Source: Candidatus Izemoplasma sp.
GTDB taxonomy: Bacteria; Bacillota_I; Bacilli_A; Izemoplasmatales; Izemoplasmataceae
NCBI GenBank assembly: GCA_021736285.1
Contig: JAIPGE010000059.1
Coordinates: 1 to 8,042 of the forward strand
Reading direction: 5' to 3'
Length of the DNA stretch: 8,042 bases
Below the pieces are notes generated by a model. The model made no database searches. It was given only the letters and a program-made list of their open reading frames with translations, and was not told the origin of the DNA. Numbering within the stretch: the stretch's first letter is position 1; every line of letters begins with the position of its first letter. This document shows, one piece after another, positions 1 through 6,781 of this stretch. The translations under genes were made by a program, and so were the position numbers.

Positions 1-849
1 TAAGTCATTTTGCAAGCGATTCACAACTTTACGGGTTAACTGTTGTAATTTATCGATTATCTCTTGATAGACTTGTAAATTTTTCATATATGTTTGTGAG
101 TTGCCAATACTTTTCATGTCCACATGCCGACTTGGGTCAATTTCCCGGTCATCATATCCCTTGGCACGATTGACAAAGTGTTCTAATTGATTACCTAGTA
201 CAATACGTAGTTTACGTTCATCTTTATATTGTACTAAATCGCCAATGGTTTGAATTCCTAATTTAATTAAATCAGGATATGTTTTTTTACCAATACCATA
301 CATTGCTTGGATTGGTAAGGGCCATAATTTTTCTTCAACATCACGTTTTCTAAGAACTGTTATCCCCAGTGGTTTTTTTATATCAGACGCCATTTTAGCT
401 AAAAACATATTTGGGGCAATACCAATTGAAACCGGTAGATGGTGTTCATCTAATAACCGTTTTTGTATTTGTTGGGCAAGTTTTAAGGGATGGATTTCAT
501 CGCTTAACGCTGTTACATCGATATATCCTTCATCAATTGATCCTTTTTCAACATCGTCAACATATTCATATAACAGATCAAAAAAGGCTTCACTGTATTT
601 ATGATACAAATCAAAATTCCCTGGTAAGACCACCAAATTCGGACATAACTTTTTCGCTTCACTCACGGGCATTGCACTTTTGACACCATATTCTCTTGCG
701 ATATAGTTTGCCGTTGTTAAAACACCGCGCTCGTGATTGCCGCCAATACCTAAGGGAACATCACGTAAACTAGGGTCTTCTGCCATCTCACACGTCGCAA
801 AAAACGCATTGAGATCAATATGGAATATGACTTTGTAAGTTTTTTTCAT
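1..849 (-). CDS. dinB: DNA polymerase IV (Y-family translesion polymerase), 3' end cut by window
   Basis: This is a low-fidelity translesion DNA polymerase that bypasses damaged template bases. The frame starts at ATG 849-847 and stays open for 283 codons to the window edge, so the end of the C-terminal little-finger domain is missing (family members are roughly 350-420 residues). Visible parts are the palm strand HIDLNAFFA with metal ligand D12 and the aromatic steric-gate position F17, then SIDEGYIDVT with catalytic D106 and E107. A helix-hairpin-helix stretch (MYGIGKKTYPDLIKLG) follows in the thumb, and a little-finger start resembling KSIGNSQTY. The ribosome binding site AAGGA lies at 860-864, about 10 bases before the ATG. 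It is divergent from the small membrane-protein gene at 922. I see no Gram-positive SOS box (GAAC-N4-GTTC type) upstream, so LexA control is not evident. Whether it is the DinB or a YqjH-like paralogue cannot be settled; IDEG instead of IDEA is seen in some Firmicutes members. Confidence 0.93.
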   Translation of the reverse strand, partial: MKKTYKVIFHIDLNAFFATCEMAEDPSLRDVPLGIGGNHERGVLTTANYIAREYGVKSAMPVSEAKKLCPNLVVLPGNFDLYHKYSEAFFDLLYEYVDDVEKGSIDEGYIDVTALSDEIHPLKLAQQIQKRLLDEHHLPVSIGIAPNMFLAKMASDIKKPLGITVLRKRDVEEKLWPLPIQAMYGIGKKTYPDLIKLGIQTIGDLVQYKDERKLRIVLGNQLEHFVNRAKGYDDREIDPSRHVDMKSIGNSQTYMKNLQVYQEIIDKLQQLTRKVVNRLQNDL

Positions 850-856
850 AAAACAT

Positions 857-921
857 CTTTCCTTTTTAGGTAATTTATACTATAATGATACACAGTAATC
901 TAGAGAATATGAGGTGACAAT
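857..921. promoter_or_regulatory. Divergent promoter region between dinB and the small membrane-protein gene
   Basis: A plus-strand TATAAT at 881-886 fits a -10 box for the gene starting at 922, giving a leader of roughly 30 bases before its ribosome binding site (GAGGTG, 911-916). I see no good TTGACA match 16-18 bases upstream. On the minus strand the overlapping TATAGT (884-879) and TATAAA (879-874) are possible -10 boxes for dinB, also without a clear -35. If both are used, the two polymerases would compete for the same few bases. This is inferred from sequence only. Confidence 0.45.
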
Positions 922-1095
922 ATGCCGAAAAGTAAAAAACGTAAAAAGAAACCGCAGGAAGAACCAAAAAGAGCGAGCCGTAACATCGTAAAAACGCGTT
1001 GGGGACGGATCGTTATCGTTGTGTTAGCGCTTGGTTTTATCCTATCTGGATTAATCGGACTAATCTACACTTTAATCCGTGCAATGCAAATTTAA
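922..1095 (+). CDS. Small basic single-pass membrane protein, 57 aa, unknown function
   Basis: This is a short gene with strong support: a GAGGTG ribosome binding site at 911-916, spaced 5 bases from ATG 922, a TATAAT box upstream and a textbook terminator just after its TAA. The protein begins with a very basic, lysine/arginine-rich stretch (MPKSKKRKKKPQEEPKRASR). It then has one hydrophobic helix at about residues 30-53 (RIVIVVLALGFILSGLIGLIYTLI) and a short RAMQI tail. The basic N-terminus predicts a cytoplasmic N-terminus by the positive-inside rule. There is no signal-peptidase site or enzymatic motif. The layout resembles the tiny Lys-rich one-helix proteins of Firmicutes (for example the DUF4044 type), but I cannot assign it to a family. 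It is the only plus-strand gene in the window and sits between dinB and the 3' end of the recN operon. Confidence 0.75.
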   Translation: MPKSKKRKKKPQEEPKRASRNIVKTRWGRIVIVVLALGFILSGLIGLIYTLIRAMQI

Positions 1096-1105
1096 CTTAT
1101 TGAAT

Positions 1106-1131
1106 AAAAGCCTATCAAATAGGCTTTTTTT
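1106..1131. terminator. Bidirectional intrinsic terminator between the 57-aa gene and recN
   Basis: A perfect 10-bp stem, AAAAGCCTAT (1106-1115) and ATAGGCTTTT (1119-1128), closes a CAA loop. On the plus strand it runs into seven T (1125-1131), 10 bases after the small gene's stop. On the minus strand the same hairpin is followed by TTTTATTC and lies directly after recN. The recN stop codon (1132-1130) falls inside the T-tract itself, so one short element serves two convergent transcription units. Confidence 0.9.
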
Positions 1132-2806
1132 ATTGCAATAATTCCCGAGCTGTTTTCAAGGCCGCATCACTGACATTGTCACCACTAATCATCGAAGCGA
1201 TTTCGGTGACACGGTCCTCACCATTAAGGATTTTTATATGGGCTTTGGTCCGCGCATCTTCAACGGTTTTTGATATATGGATATGGTGTTTGCTGATGGC
1301 TGCTACTTGGGGAATATGGGTGATACAAATTACTTGTGTGTCGTGTGCAATTTGTTTCATTTTTTTGGCAACTTGATTAGCGATATAGCCACTAACACCG
1401 GTATCTATTTCATCAAAAATCATCAGACTAAGACCTAGACTTTTCGCAAGGACATTTTTAAAGCCAAGCATGATGCGACTCATTTCACCGCCACTTGCGC
1501 TTCTACTTAACGGTTTTAAAGGTTCACCAACATTGGTTGATAACATAAAGTCAACAACATCAATCCCGTTTTCTAAAAATATACGGTCGTTAAATGGATC
1601 ATCTGCATCAGGAATGTCAAACGTAATGTCAAACGCAGTTTTAGCCAATTCTAAATCAGCCAGTATATCCAACAATTCTTGTTCGATATACTTGGCAATT
1701 TCTTGACGTTTTCGCGACAAATCAAGCGCTGTATCATATGTTGCTTTAAAACTTTTCTTAACCTGGTTCTCATGATCTTTTATGACATCATCATAGTGAT
1801 CTATATTTTCAATATCATATTTGATTTCTTCGAGATAAAGAATTAATTCAGGAATTGATTTACGATATTTTTGTTCCAAGGTTTCTAGTCTATGTAACCG
1901 TGTTTGCATATCATCAAGTTCTTGAGGATCAAAATCGAGCGTTTCAACAATCCGTTGTAATGTTTCAAAAGTATCCTCTAACTCATAATAGCTCGATAAC
2001 ATCCGCTTTGAGACATTGTCGTAGTCTTCTCCAAAATCAGTAATATTTTTAATATGTTTTGCGGCATCGTAAATATGATCAATTGCGCCGGTTTGTTCAA
2101 GCCGTTCTTTTGCTTCATTTAGATGGGTAAAAATATCATCAAAATTTTCAAGTTTTTCAATCGCTTCTTCAAGTTCTTCTTTTTCATCTTTTTTAAGATT
2201 AAACTGGGTTAATTCTTTAACTTGAAACCGTAATAAATCGAGACGTTCTAACAAATCATCATTAGAATTTTCCAACCGTTTTAAGTCGTTTAATGATTTC
2301 TTATATGCGGCTAACTGTTCTTGATAAGTTGCTAGTTTACGTTCGATTTGATCTCGCTCAAAATTATCTACAATGTCGAGATAAGTCATTGGATTAATCA
2401 GTCGCAAGGTATCTTCTTGGGTATGAATATCTGCAAGTTTTGAGGTGATTAAACGTAAGTCTTTTAAGGGGATTGTTGTATTATTCACTTTAATAATGTT
2501 GTTATTTGACACTGTGATTTGACGTCTAATGACCAGTTCATTGTTCTCTTGTTCGATGTCAAGACGCGCTAGAATAGGGTCTAGTAAGGTATTATCATAC
2601 GTGAAAACACCTTCAACGATTGCTTTGTCTTCGCCAGTTCTTACAATATATGTTGAAGCGCGATCACCAAGTAATAGGCCTATCGCGTCAATTAATAAAC
2701 TTTTTCCCGCACCTGTTTCACCAGTTAATGCGGTCATTCCATCATTAAAATGAACTTCTATATTTTCAATAATAGCAAAATTTCTAACACTTAAATACGT
2801 CAACAT
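1130..2806 (-). CDS. recN: DNA repair protein RecN (SMC-like ATPase)
   Basis: RecN is a cytoplasmic SMC-like ATPase that gathers at DNA double-strand breaks and helps RecA-dependent repair. At 558 residues it is close to the usual length of about 550-576. The N-terminal head has Walker A GETGAGKS at residues 29-36. The middle (about 150-400) is rich in Glu, Lys and Leu, as expected for the coiled-coil arms. The C-terminal head has the ABC signature SASGGEMSR (436-444), Walker B LMIFDEID (461-468), a DTGVSG D-loop (468-473) and ITHIPQVAA with the switch histidine at 497. All catalytic motifs are intact. The start is ATG 2806 with ribosome binding site GAAGGTG directly after the dxs stop, 14 bases between genes. 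It is the last gene of the nusB-xseA-xseB-dxs-recN run and its stop lies in the shared terminator. I see no SOS box or separate promoter in the short gap, so it is probably read from upstream. Confidence 0.97.
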   Translation of the reverse strand: MLTYLSVRNFAIIENIEVHFNDGMTALTGETGAGKSLLIDAIGLLLGDRASTYIVRTGEDKAIVEGVFTYDNTLLDPILARLDIEQENNELVIRRQITVSNNNIIKVNNTTIPLKDLRLITSKLADIHTQEDTLRLINPMTYLDIVDNFERDQIERKLATYQEQLAAYKKSLNDLKRLENSNDDLLERLDLLRFQVKELTQFNLKKDEKEELEEAIEKLENFDDIFTHLNEAKERLEQTGAIDHIYDAAKHIKNITDFGEDYDNVSKRMLSSYYELEDTFETLQRIVETLDFDPQELDDMQTRLHRLETLEQKYRKSIPELILYLEEIKYDIENIDHYDDVIKDHENQVKKSFKATYDTALDLSRKRQEIAKYIEQELLDILADLELAKTAFDITFDIPDADDPFNDRIFLENGIDVVDFMLSTNVGEPLKPLSRSASGGEMSRIMLGFKNVLAKSLGLSLMIFDEIDTGVSGYIANQVAKKMKQIAHDTQVICITHIPQVAAISKHHIHISKTVEDARTKAHIKILNGEDRVTEIASMISGDNVSDAALKTARELLQ

Positions 2807-2820
2807 ATCCGAACACCTTC

Positions 2821-4677
2821 TTATTTGTTCATCTTCTCTTTAATCGTTTTAATAACACTGTCTAAATCAAGTGACAATTCTTTTAATAATGATTCATTGT
2901 CGCCATGTTGTACATAATTATCATCAATCCCCAGACATGTGATTTGGGAGGTATTTTCACCAAGTTGATTATAATATTCTAACACACTACTTCCAAAGCC
3001 ACCTAGTTTGGCTGATTCTTCATAAATAATAATTGGTAACTCGCGGCTTATGATTGACGATAATAGCGGGTGATCTAATGGTTTAATAACACGTGCATTA
3101 ATGACTTCAACGTCTAATTTATGGGTGATCACATACTTAGTGACACGGTTTAACATCTCACCAAAGGCGATAAAAATAGCTTGATTGCCCTGATGGGTGA
3201 CATCCCATGTTAACGGTGCCACATCGGGTGTGATGATCTGATTAAAATCACATTCTGTTTTACCTCTTGGGTAGCGTAGTGCAATTGGTCCTGTGTGTTC
3301 TTTAAATGCATAATTTAATTGTTCAAAGGCTTCTGTTGCATCCTTTGGATGTAAGATGGTCATGTTAGGAATATGACGCAATAATGGAATATCATAAATT
3401 CCTTGATGTGTTTCACCATCAGCCCCGACAATACCTGCTCGATCAATACCAAACACAACATGTAAGTTTTGTCTAGCCACATCATGATTCACTTGATCAT
3501 ACGCCCGTTGAATAAAGGTTGAATAGATTGGACAAAAAACATCAATCCCACTTACCGCTAACCCCGCGCTCATTGTGACAGCGGTTTGTTCAGCGATACC
3601 GACATCATATAATTTATCTGGATATTTCTCTTTAAACTGGAGTAAGCCACTCCCTGCAACCATGGCTGGCACAACGACTGCAAAGTCTTCTTTTTTAGCA
3701 GCGTAGTTTTCCATATAATGGCTAATCACTTCACTCCATTTATGAGTGTTTGTTGAATGTGATCCAATGTGGTTGCCACTTTCAACTTCGAAGGGTCCAA
3801 CACCATGCCATAGACCAATCTGATCTTGTTCTGAATACTTATACCCTTTGCCTTTTTCCGTCAATACATGAATGACACAAGGCCGTGTTTCTTTTTTTGC
3901 AATGTTAAAATATTTGATGAGTTCTTTCATATTGTGGCCATTAATCGGTCCATAATATGAAAATCCAAAATCATCAAATATAGTATTTGTTGTGATAAAT
4001 CCCTTAACACCTCGTTCGACTTTACCAGTAATCCGACGTAAAAATTTGGGCATTAAACGTGCTGTTTTTGTTTTAAGTTTACGATAAGCTGATTTACTCC
4101 GGATTTGATTAAACAACCGTGCTAAATAACCAATATTTTGACTAATACTCATTTCGTTATCATTCAAGATGACAACTGGATTTTGTTTAATATTCTCACC
4201 TAAAAAATTCAGTGCTTCAAACGCCATCCCAGCGGTTAACGCACCATCACCAATAACAGGCACAACTTTATAGTTTTCTTGATGATATTTTTTACTGGCT
4301 TCCATTCCGGCTGCGGCCGCAATACTTGTTGAACTGTGTCCAGCTTCAAAAATATCATGAATACTTTCATCACGTTTTAAATACCCACTGAGTCCTTGAT
4401 ATTGACGTAATGTATCAAAATCTTTGGCTCGGCCCGTTAATATTTTATGGGTATACGCTTGATGACCAACATCAAAAATAATCTTATCTTTAGGACTTTC
4501 AAAGACTTTATGTAGCGCCACTGTTAATTCAACAGCCCCTAAATTGGATGACAAATGACCACCTGTTTTAGACACATGATCAATTAAAAAGTTCCGAATA
4601 TCGTCACTTATCTGTTCGCACTCTTTGATTGTATAGTCTTTTAAAAAAGTCGGGTTTTTTATATCTTCTAGTTGCAA
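2821..4677 (-). CDS. dxs: 1-deoxy-D-xylulose-5-phosphate synthase (TTG start)
   Basis: This thiamine-diphosphate enzyme condenses pyruvate and glyceraldehyde 3-phosphate to DXP, the entry step of the MEP isoprenoid pathway and a source for thiamine and pyridoxal in some bacteria. With the TTG start at 4677 it has 618 residues, near the family norm. Numbered from that start it shows GGHLSSNLG (His41), VGHQAYTHK, the TPP/Mg motif GDGALTAGMAFEALN from 143 and NDNEMS from 172. Further on are WHGVGPF, the catalytic glutamate E363 in GIAEQTAV, YSTFIQRAYDQ, FGIDRAGIVGADGETHQG and LRYPRG. The position after E-Q is Thr365 where the family normally has His. The open frame extends to GTG 4686, but that GTG lies inside the ribosome binding site (GAGGTGAT, 4689-4682). 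The TTG is 4 bases beyond it and gives LQLEDIKNPTFLK, which lines up with the N-terminus of B. subtilis Dxs as I recall it. It lies 15 bases after xseB and 14 before recN. Confidence 0.96.
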   Translation of the reverse strand: MQLEDIKNPTFLKDYTIKECEQISDDIRNFLIDHVSKTGGHLSSNLGAVELTVALHKVFESPKDKIIFDVGHQAYTHKILTGRAKDFDTLRQYQGLSGYLKRDESIHDIFEAGHSSTSIAAAAGMEASKKYHQENYKVVPVIGDGALTAGMAFEALNFLGENIKQNPVVILNDNEMSISQNIGYLARLFNQIRSKSAYRKLKTKTARLMPKFLRRITGKVERGVKGFITTNTIFDDFGFSYYGPINGHNMKELIKYFNIAKKETRPCVIHVLTEKGKGYKYSEQDQIGLWHGVGPFEVESGNHIGSHSTNTHKWSEVISHYMENYAAKKEDFAVVVPAMVAGSGLLQFKEKYPDKLYDVGIAEQTAVTMSAGLAVSGIDVFCPIYSTFIQRAYDQVNHDVARQNLHVVFGIDRAGIVGADGETHQGIYDIPLLRHIPNMTILHPKDATEAFEQLNYAFKEHTGPIALRYPRGKTECDFNQIITPDVAPLTWDVTHQGNQAIFIAFGEMLNRVTKYVITHKLDVEVINARVIKPLDHPLLSSIISRELPIIIYEESAKLGGFGSSVLEYYNQLGENTSQITCLGIDDNYVQHGDNESLLKELSLDLDSVIKTIKEKMNK

Positions 4678-4681
4678 ACCA

Positions 4682-4689
4682 ATCACCTC
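4682..4689 (-). promoter_or_regulatory. Ribosome binding site that decides the dxs start
   Basis: GAGGTGAT is an eight-base match to the complement of the 16S rRNA tail. It lies 4 bases upstream of TTG 4677-4675. The in-frame GTG 4686-4684 is part of this site and cannot also be the initiation codon, so the longer 621-residue reading is unlikely. Confidence 0.8.
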
Positions 4690-4692
4690 GGG

Positions 4693-4908
4693 TTATTCAA
4701 AATCAGTTAATTCATCATCTTTCATCATTTTCACAATTGTTTTTTCAGCATTTTCTAATAAATCATGACAATGTTTTGATAACTGCATTCCTTTGTTGTA
4801 TTTTTCAACAGCTTCATTTAATTCAATGTCACCATTTTCAAGTTCTTTTACCAATGCTTCTAATGCTTTTAATGATTCTTCGAAGCTTTGTTCTTTTTTT
4901 TCTGCCAT
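4693..4908 (-). CDS. xseB: Exonuclease VII small subunit
   Basis: This 71-residue protein has the typical size and pattern of XseB: SFEESLKALEALVKELENGDIELNEAVEKYNKGMQLSKHC, two antiparallel helices joined by a GDIEL-type turn, then an acidic C-terminus (DDELTDFE). Several copies bind each XseA and are required for its single-strand exonuclease activity. The ATG at 4908 overlaps the last base of the xseA stop (TAATG arrangement), which suggests translational coupling. A strong ribosome binding site, AAAGGAG, lies at about 4918-4924 inside the end of xseA. The stop is 15 bases before the proposed dxs start. Confidence 0.95.
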   Translation of the reverse strand: MAEKKEQSFEESLKALEALVKELENGDIELNEAVEKYNKGMQLSKHCHDLLENAEKTIVKMMKDDELTDFE

Positions 4909-6185
4909 TATTTGTCACTCCTTTTAATTGCTTTTATTTCAGATTGAACTGTGCCATCATGTAACTTAACATCAATCATGTCTTTTTCATTTAGTTGTGT
5001 AACAGATTTAATAATGTTACCTTCTTTTTCAATTACACTGTATCCTTTTTTCATAATCGATAATGGATTTAATAACTCTAACCGATTTAATGCCAGTTCA
5101 TATTGGCTACCTTTTCGGTCAACGATATTACGGATTCGTTCATGGAGCCGTTGTTGATAATTATTTAAGTCAATGCGGTATTGTTTTAAACGCATCTTCG
5201 GACTTAATATTACGAGTTTTTCATCCAAATGTGCCAACTGTCGTGTTTGTGTCTCAATCAACCGTAATGGGTCTCTAAACAAGACACTCGTTGCAACGCG
5301 TTCTAACCGTTCTTGTTTCTGTTTTAACAATGTTTGTATGCTATGGTGACTCTTTGCGCGTAATTGTTCAATATGTTGTAACAATTCAACTTGATTTGGG
5401 ACAGCGATTTCTGCACCACCACTTGGTGTAGGCGCTCTTAGATCAGCAACAAAATCACTGATTGTAAAATCTGTTTCATGGCCAACACTTGAAATAATTG
5501 GCAGTGTACTCTCATAAATAGCATAAGCCACTGTCTCTTCATTGAAAGGCCATAAATCTTCAATGCTGCCGCCACCACGTCCAAGAATAATTACATCGAC
5601 TAAGCCATCTTTGTTTGCTTTCTTGATTTGTTTGACAATGCTGTCTTTGGCATATTCTCCTTGTACAAGCGTTGGATAAACAATAATATTCGCAACTGGA
5701 TACCGTCTGTTAACAATATGGATGATGTCTCTAACGGCTGCGCCGGTTGGACTTGTTAACACGGCAATGCTCTTCGGAAATCGCGGAATTGGTTGTTTGT
5801 GAGACTGTTCAAATAACCCTTTGTCTTGTAAGTCTTTTTTTAACTTTTCATAGGCAATATATAAATCCCCTTTGCCTGCTTCATTCATTTTATTCACATA
5901 AATTTGATATTGTCCACTTGCTGGATAGACACTGACGTACCCTTCTATTTCAACACTCATCCCATCAATTGGTTTAAACGTAATCTTAGATGAATGAGAG
6001 GCAAACATAATCGCACTAATCTGGGCCTTATCATCTTTCAGTGTAAAATAAAAATGGCCCCGCGAATGGTGTTTAAAATTTGAAATTTCACCTTTTAGAT
6101 AAATATGTTTTAGGTGTTTGTCATGATCAAATTTATATTTGATATACTTTGTTAATGCTGTGACTGTTAAGAATGTTTGTTCCAC
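4908..6185 (-). CDS. xseA: Exonuclease VII large subunit
   Basis: This is the catalytic subunit of exonuclease VII, which degrades single-stranded DNA from both ends and takes part in mismatch and damage processing. The N-terminal OB-fold is recognisable in LTVTALTKYIKYKFD and LKGEISNFKHHSRGHFYFTLKD. The catalytic core has FPKSIAVLTSPTGAAVRDI, GRGGGSIEDLWPFNEE (about residues 203-218), SSVGHETDFTISDFVADLRAPTPSGGAE (233-260) and a Lys/Gln-rich helical region after about 265 that forms the coiled-coil arm for XseB binding. A C-terminal MKKGYSVIEKEG strand element follows. All core motifs are present at about 425 residues, slightly short of the usual 440-460. Two starts are possible: TTG 6188 directly abuts the ribosome binding site AGGTGAT (6195-6189), while GTG 6185 leaves a 3-base gap, so I chose GTG. 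The ribosome binding site overlaps the nusB stop. Confidence 0.95.
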   Translation of the reverse strand: MEQTFLTVTALTKYIKYKFDHDKHLKHIYLKGEISNFKHHSRGHFYFTLKDDKAQISAIMFASHSSKITFKPIDGMSVEIEGYVSVYPASGQYQIYVNKMNEAGKGDLYIAYEKLKKDLQDKGLFEQSHKQPIPRFPKSIAVLTSPTGAAVRDIIHIVNRRYPVANIIVYPTLVQGEYAKDSIVKQIKKANKDGLVDVIILGRGGGSIEDLWPFNEETVAYAIYESTLPIISSVGHETDFTISDFVADLRAPTPSGGAEIAVPNQVELLQHIEQLRAKSHHSIQTLLKQKQERLERVATSVLFRDPLRLIETQTRQLAHLDEKLVILSPKMRLKQYRIDLNNYQQRLHERIRNIVDRKGSQYELALNRLELLNPLSIMKKGYSVIEKEGNIIKSVTQLNEKDMIDVKLHDGTVQSEIKAIKRSDK

Positions 6186-6188
6186 CAA

Positions 6189-6195
6189 ATCACCT
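6189..6195 (-). promoter_or_regulatory. Ribosome binding site of xseA overlapping the nusB stop codon
   Basis: AGGTGAT at 6195-6189 matches the complement of the 16S rRNA tail over seven bases. Its first two bases belong to the TAG stop of nusB (6196-6194). TTG 6188 would follow with no gap, GTG 6185 after 3 bases; the other genes in this window keep about 4 bases or more beyond an equivalent match. This layout implies that ribosomes ending nusB translation pass onto xseA. Confidence 0.65.
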
Positions 6196-6583
6196 ACTTA
6201 ATTGCTTCTTTGATATTGTCTAAAACTTTATTGGTGAAGCCAACCATTTTATTGTTGCCTTCATCAGAATATTTACGTGTTAAAACGAGTGCTTCATTAA
6301 TGATGATTTCACTCGGTAAGTTGCTATAGATTATTTCATATGTCGCAAAACGAATAATCGCACGATCAATATAAGTCAACCGTGACAAACTCCAATTTGT
6401 TAAATTGTCTTGAATTTTGCGATCGATTAAATCGCGATGACTCAACACACCTTTAATCGATGCCTTGACATAATCATCCGTACTTTCTGTTTCATTGATA
6501 CCTTCATTGATATCAATTTCATATAGTTTTTGAATCACTTCTTCACGTTGCTTTCTGCGGATTTCTTTATTTGTTTTTACCAT
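6194..6583 (-). CDS. nusB: Transcription antitermination / rRNA processing factor NusB
   Basis: NusB binds boxA RNA together with S10 (NusE) and helps RNA polymerase complete rRNA operons. From ATG 6583 the protein is 129 residues, the normal size for the family. It is all-helical, with a basic start (MVKTNKEIRRKQREEVIQKLYEID) and the conserved second half: LSRLTYIDRAIIRFATYEIIYSNLPSEIIINEALVLTRKYSDEGNNKMVGFTNKVLDNIKEAI. It ends with TAG. The open frame continues upstream to 6643, but the extra 20 residues are hydrophobic and unlike NusB and would overlap the promoter. The ribosome binding site GAGG, 8 bases before ATG 6583, supports the shorter form. It is the first gene of the operon; xseA follows within 8 bases. 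Confidence 0.95.
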   Translation of the reverse strand: MVKTNKEIRRKQREEVIQKLYEIDINEGINETESTDDYVKASIKGVLSHRDLIDRKIQDNLTNWSLSRLTYIDRAIIRFATYEIIYSNLPSEIIINEALVLTRKYSDEGNNKMVGFTNKVLDNIKEAIK

Positions 6584-6610
6584 GTTATCAACCTCATTAT
6601 ATTCATTAAT

Positions 6611-6619
6611 ACTATACCA
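6611..6619 (-). promoter_or_regulatory. Extended -10 promoter for the nusB-xseA-xseB-dxs-recN operon
   Basis: TGG followed by TATAGT (minus strand, 6619-6611) forms an extended -10 element 27 bases before the nusB start, which puts the transcript start near 6604. The -35 region 17 bases upstream reads TTTTTC and is weak, as is common for extended -10 promoters. It is the best promoter candidate between the kinase and nusB. Confidence 0.6.
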
Positions 6620-6664
6620 CAAACAGGACAAAAGAAAAAGCACTAAGCCACCGTTTTATTGATA

Positions 6665-6716
6665 AAATACGTGCTGTTTTAACCTATTGATGCTGTGACG
6701 TTAAAAACACGTATTT
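6665..6716. repeat. Long imperfect inverted repeat downstream of the kinase, possible terminator
   Basis: The outer arms AAATACGTG (6665-6673) and CACGTATTT (6708-6716) pair perfectly over 9 bp. Inner arms TTTTAAC (6677-6683) and GTTAAAA (6700-6706) pair over 7 bp, separated from the outer stem by a 3/1 internal loop, and enclose a 16-base loop. Read on the minus strand it would fold after the kinase transcript, followed by a poor T-tract (TATTTTATC). It may be a weak terminator, an operator near the nusB promoter or a small degenerate mobile element; the sequence does not decide. Confidence 0.55.
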
Positions 6717-6781
6717 GTAGAATATTTATTTATATTTTTTTTATTTAGTAAACTATTATTTTTGATTTGCTTCGCATATCA

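Larger units (their letters stand above)
6584..6781. other. Intergenic region between nusB and the sugar kinase
   Basis: This 198-base stretch has no credible gene. From the right it contains a small GCGAAGC-centred hairpin just after the kinase stop (about 6763-6779), a very AT-rich tract with eight consecutive T on the plus strand (6735-6742), an imperfect inverted repeat (6665-6716), and the nusB promoter with leader. I see no riboswitch or tRNA. Confidence 0.7.

Noticed and set aside
411..683. A 90-codon plus-strand open frame within the dinB region
   Set aside because: It lies antisense to dinB, which shows clear polymerase motifs, has no convincing ribosome binding site, and its product has a composition typical of a shadow frame.
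4600..4910. A TPP riboswitch before dxs
   Set aside because: dxs is separated from xseB by only about 15 bases, with no room for an aptamer; no THI-box-like sequence was seen.
4629..4964. A 111-codon plus-strand open frame across the dxs, xseB and xseA junction
   Set aside because: It is antisense to three well-supported genes and its leucine/phenylalanine-rich product is what the reverse of Lys/Glu-rich coding sequence yields.
6584..6643. A 20-residue N-terminal extension of NusB
   Set aside because: It is hydrophobic, unlike known NusB N-termini, overlaps the extended -10 promoter, and the good ribosome binding site serves ATG 6583.
6732..6745. Run of eight T on the plus strand as a terminator for plus-strand transcription
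   Set aside because: No GC-containing hairpin directly precedes it and there is no plus-strand gene nearby to terminate.
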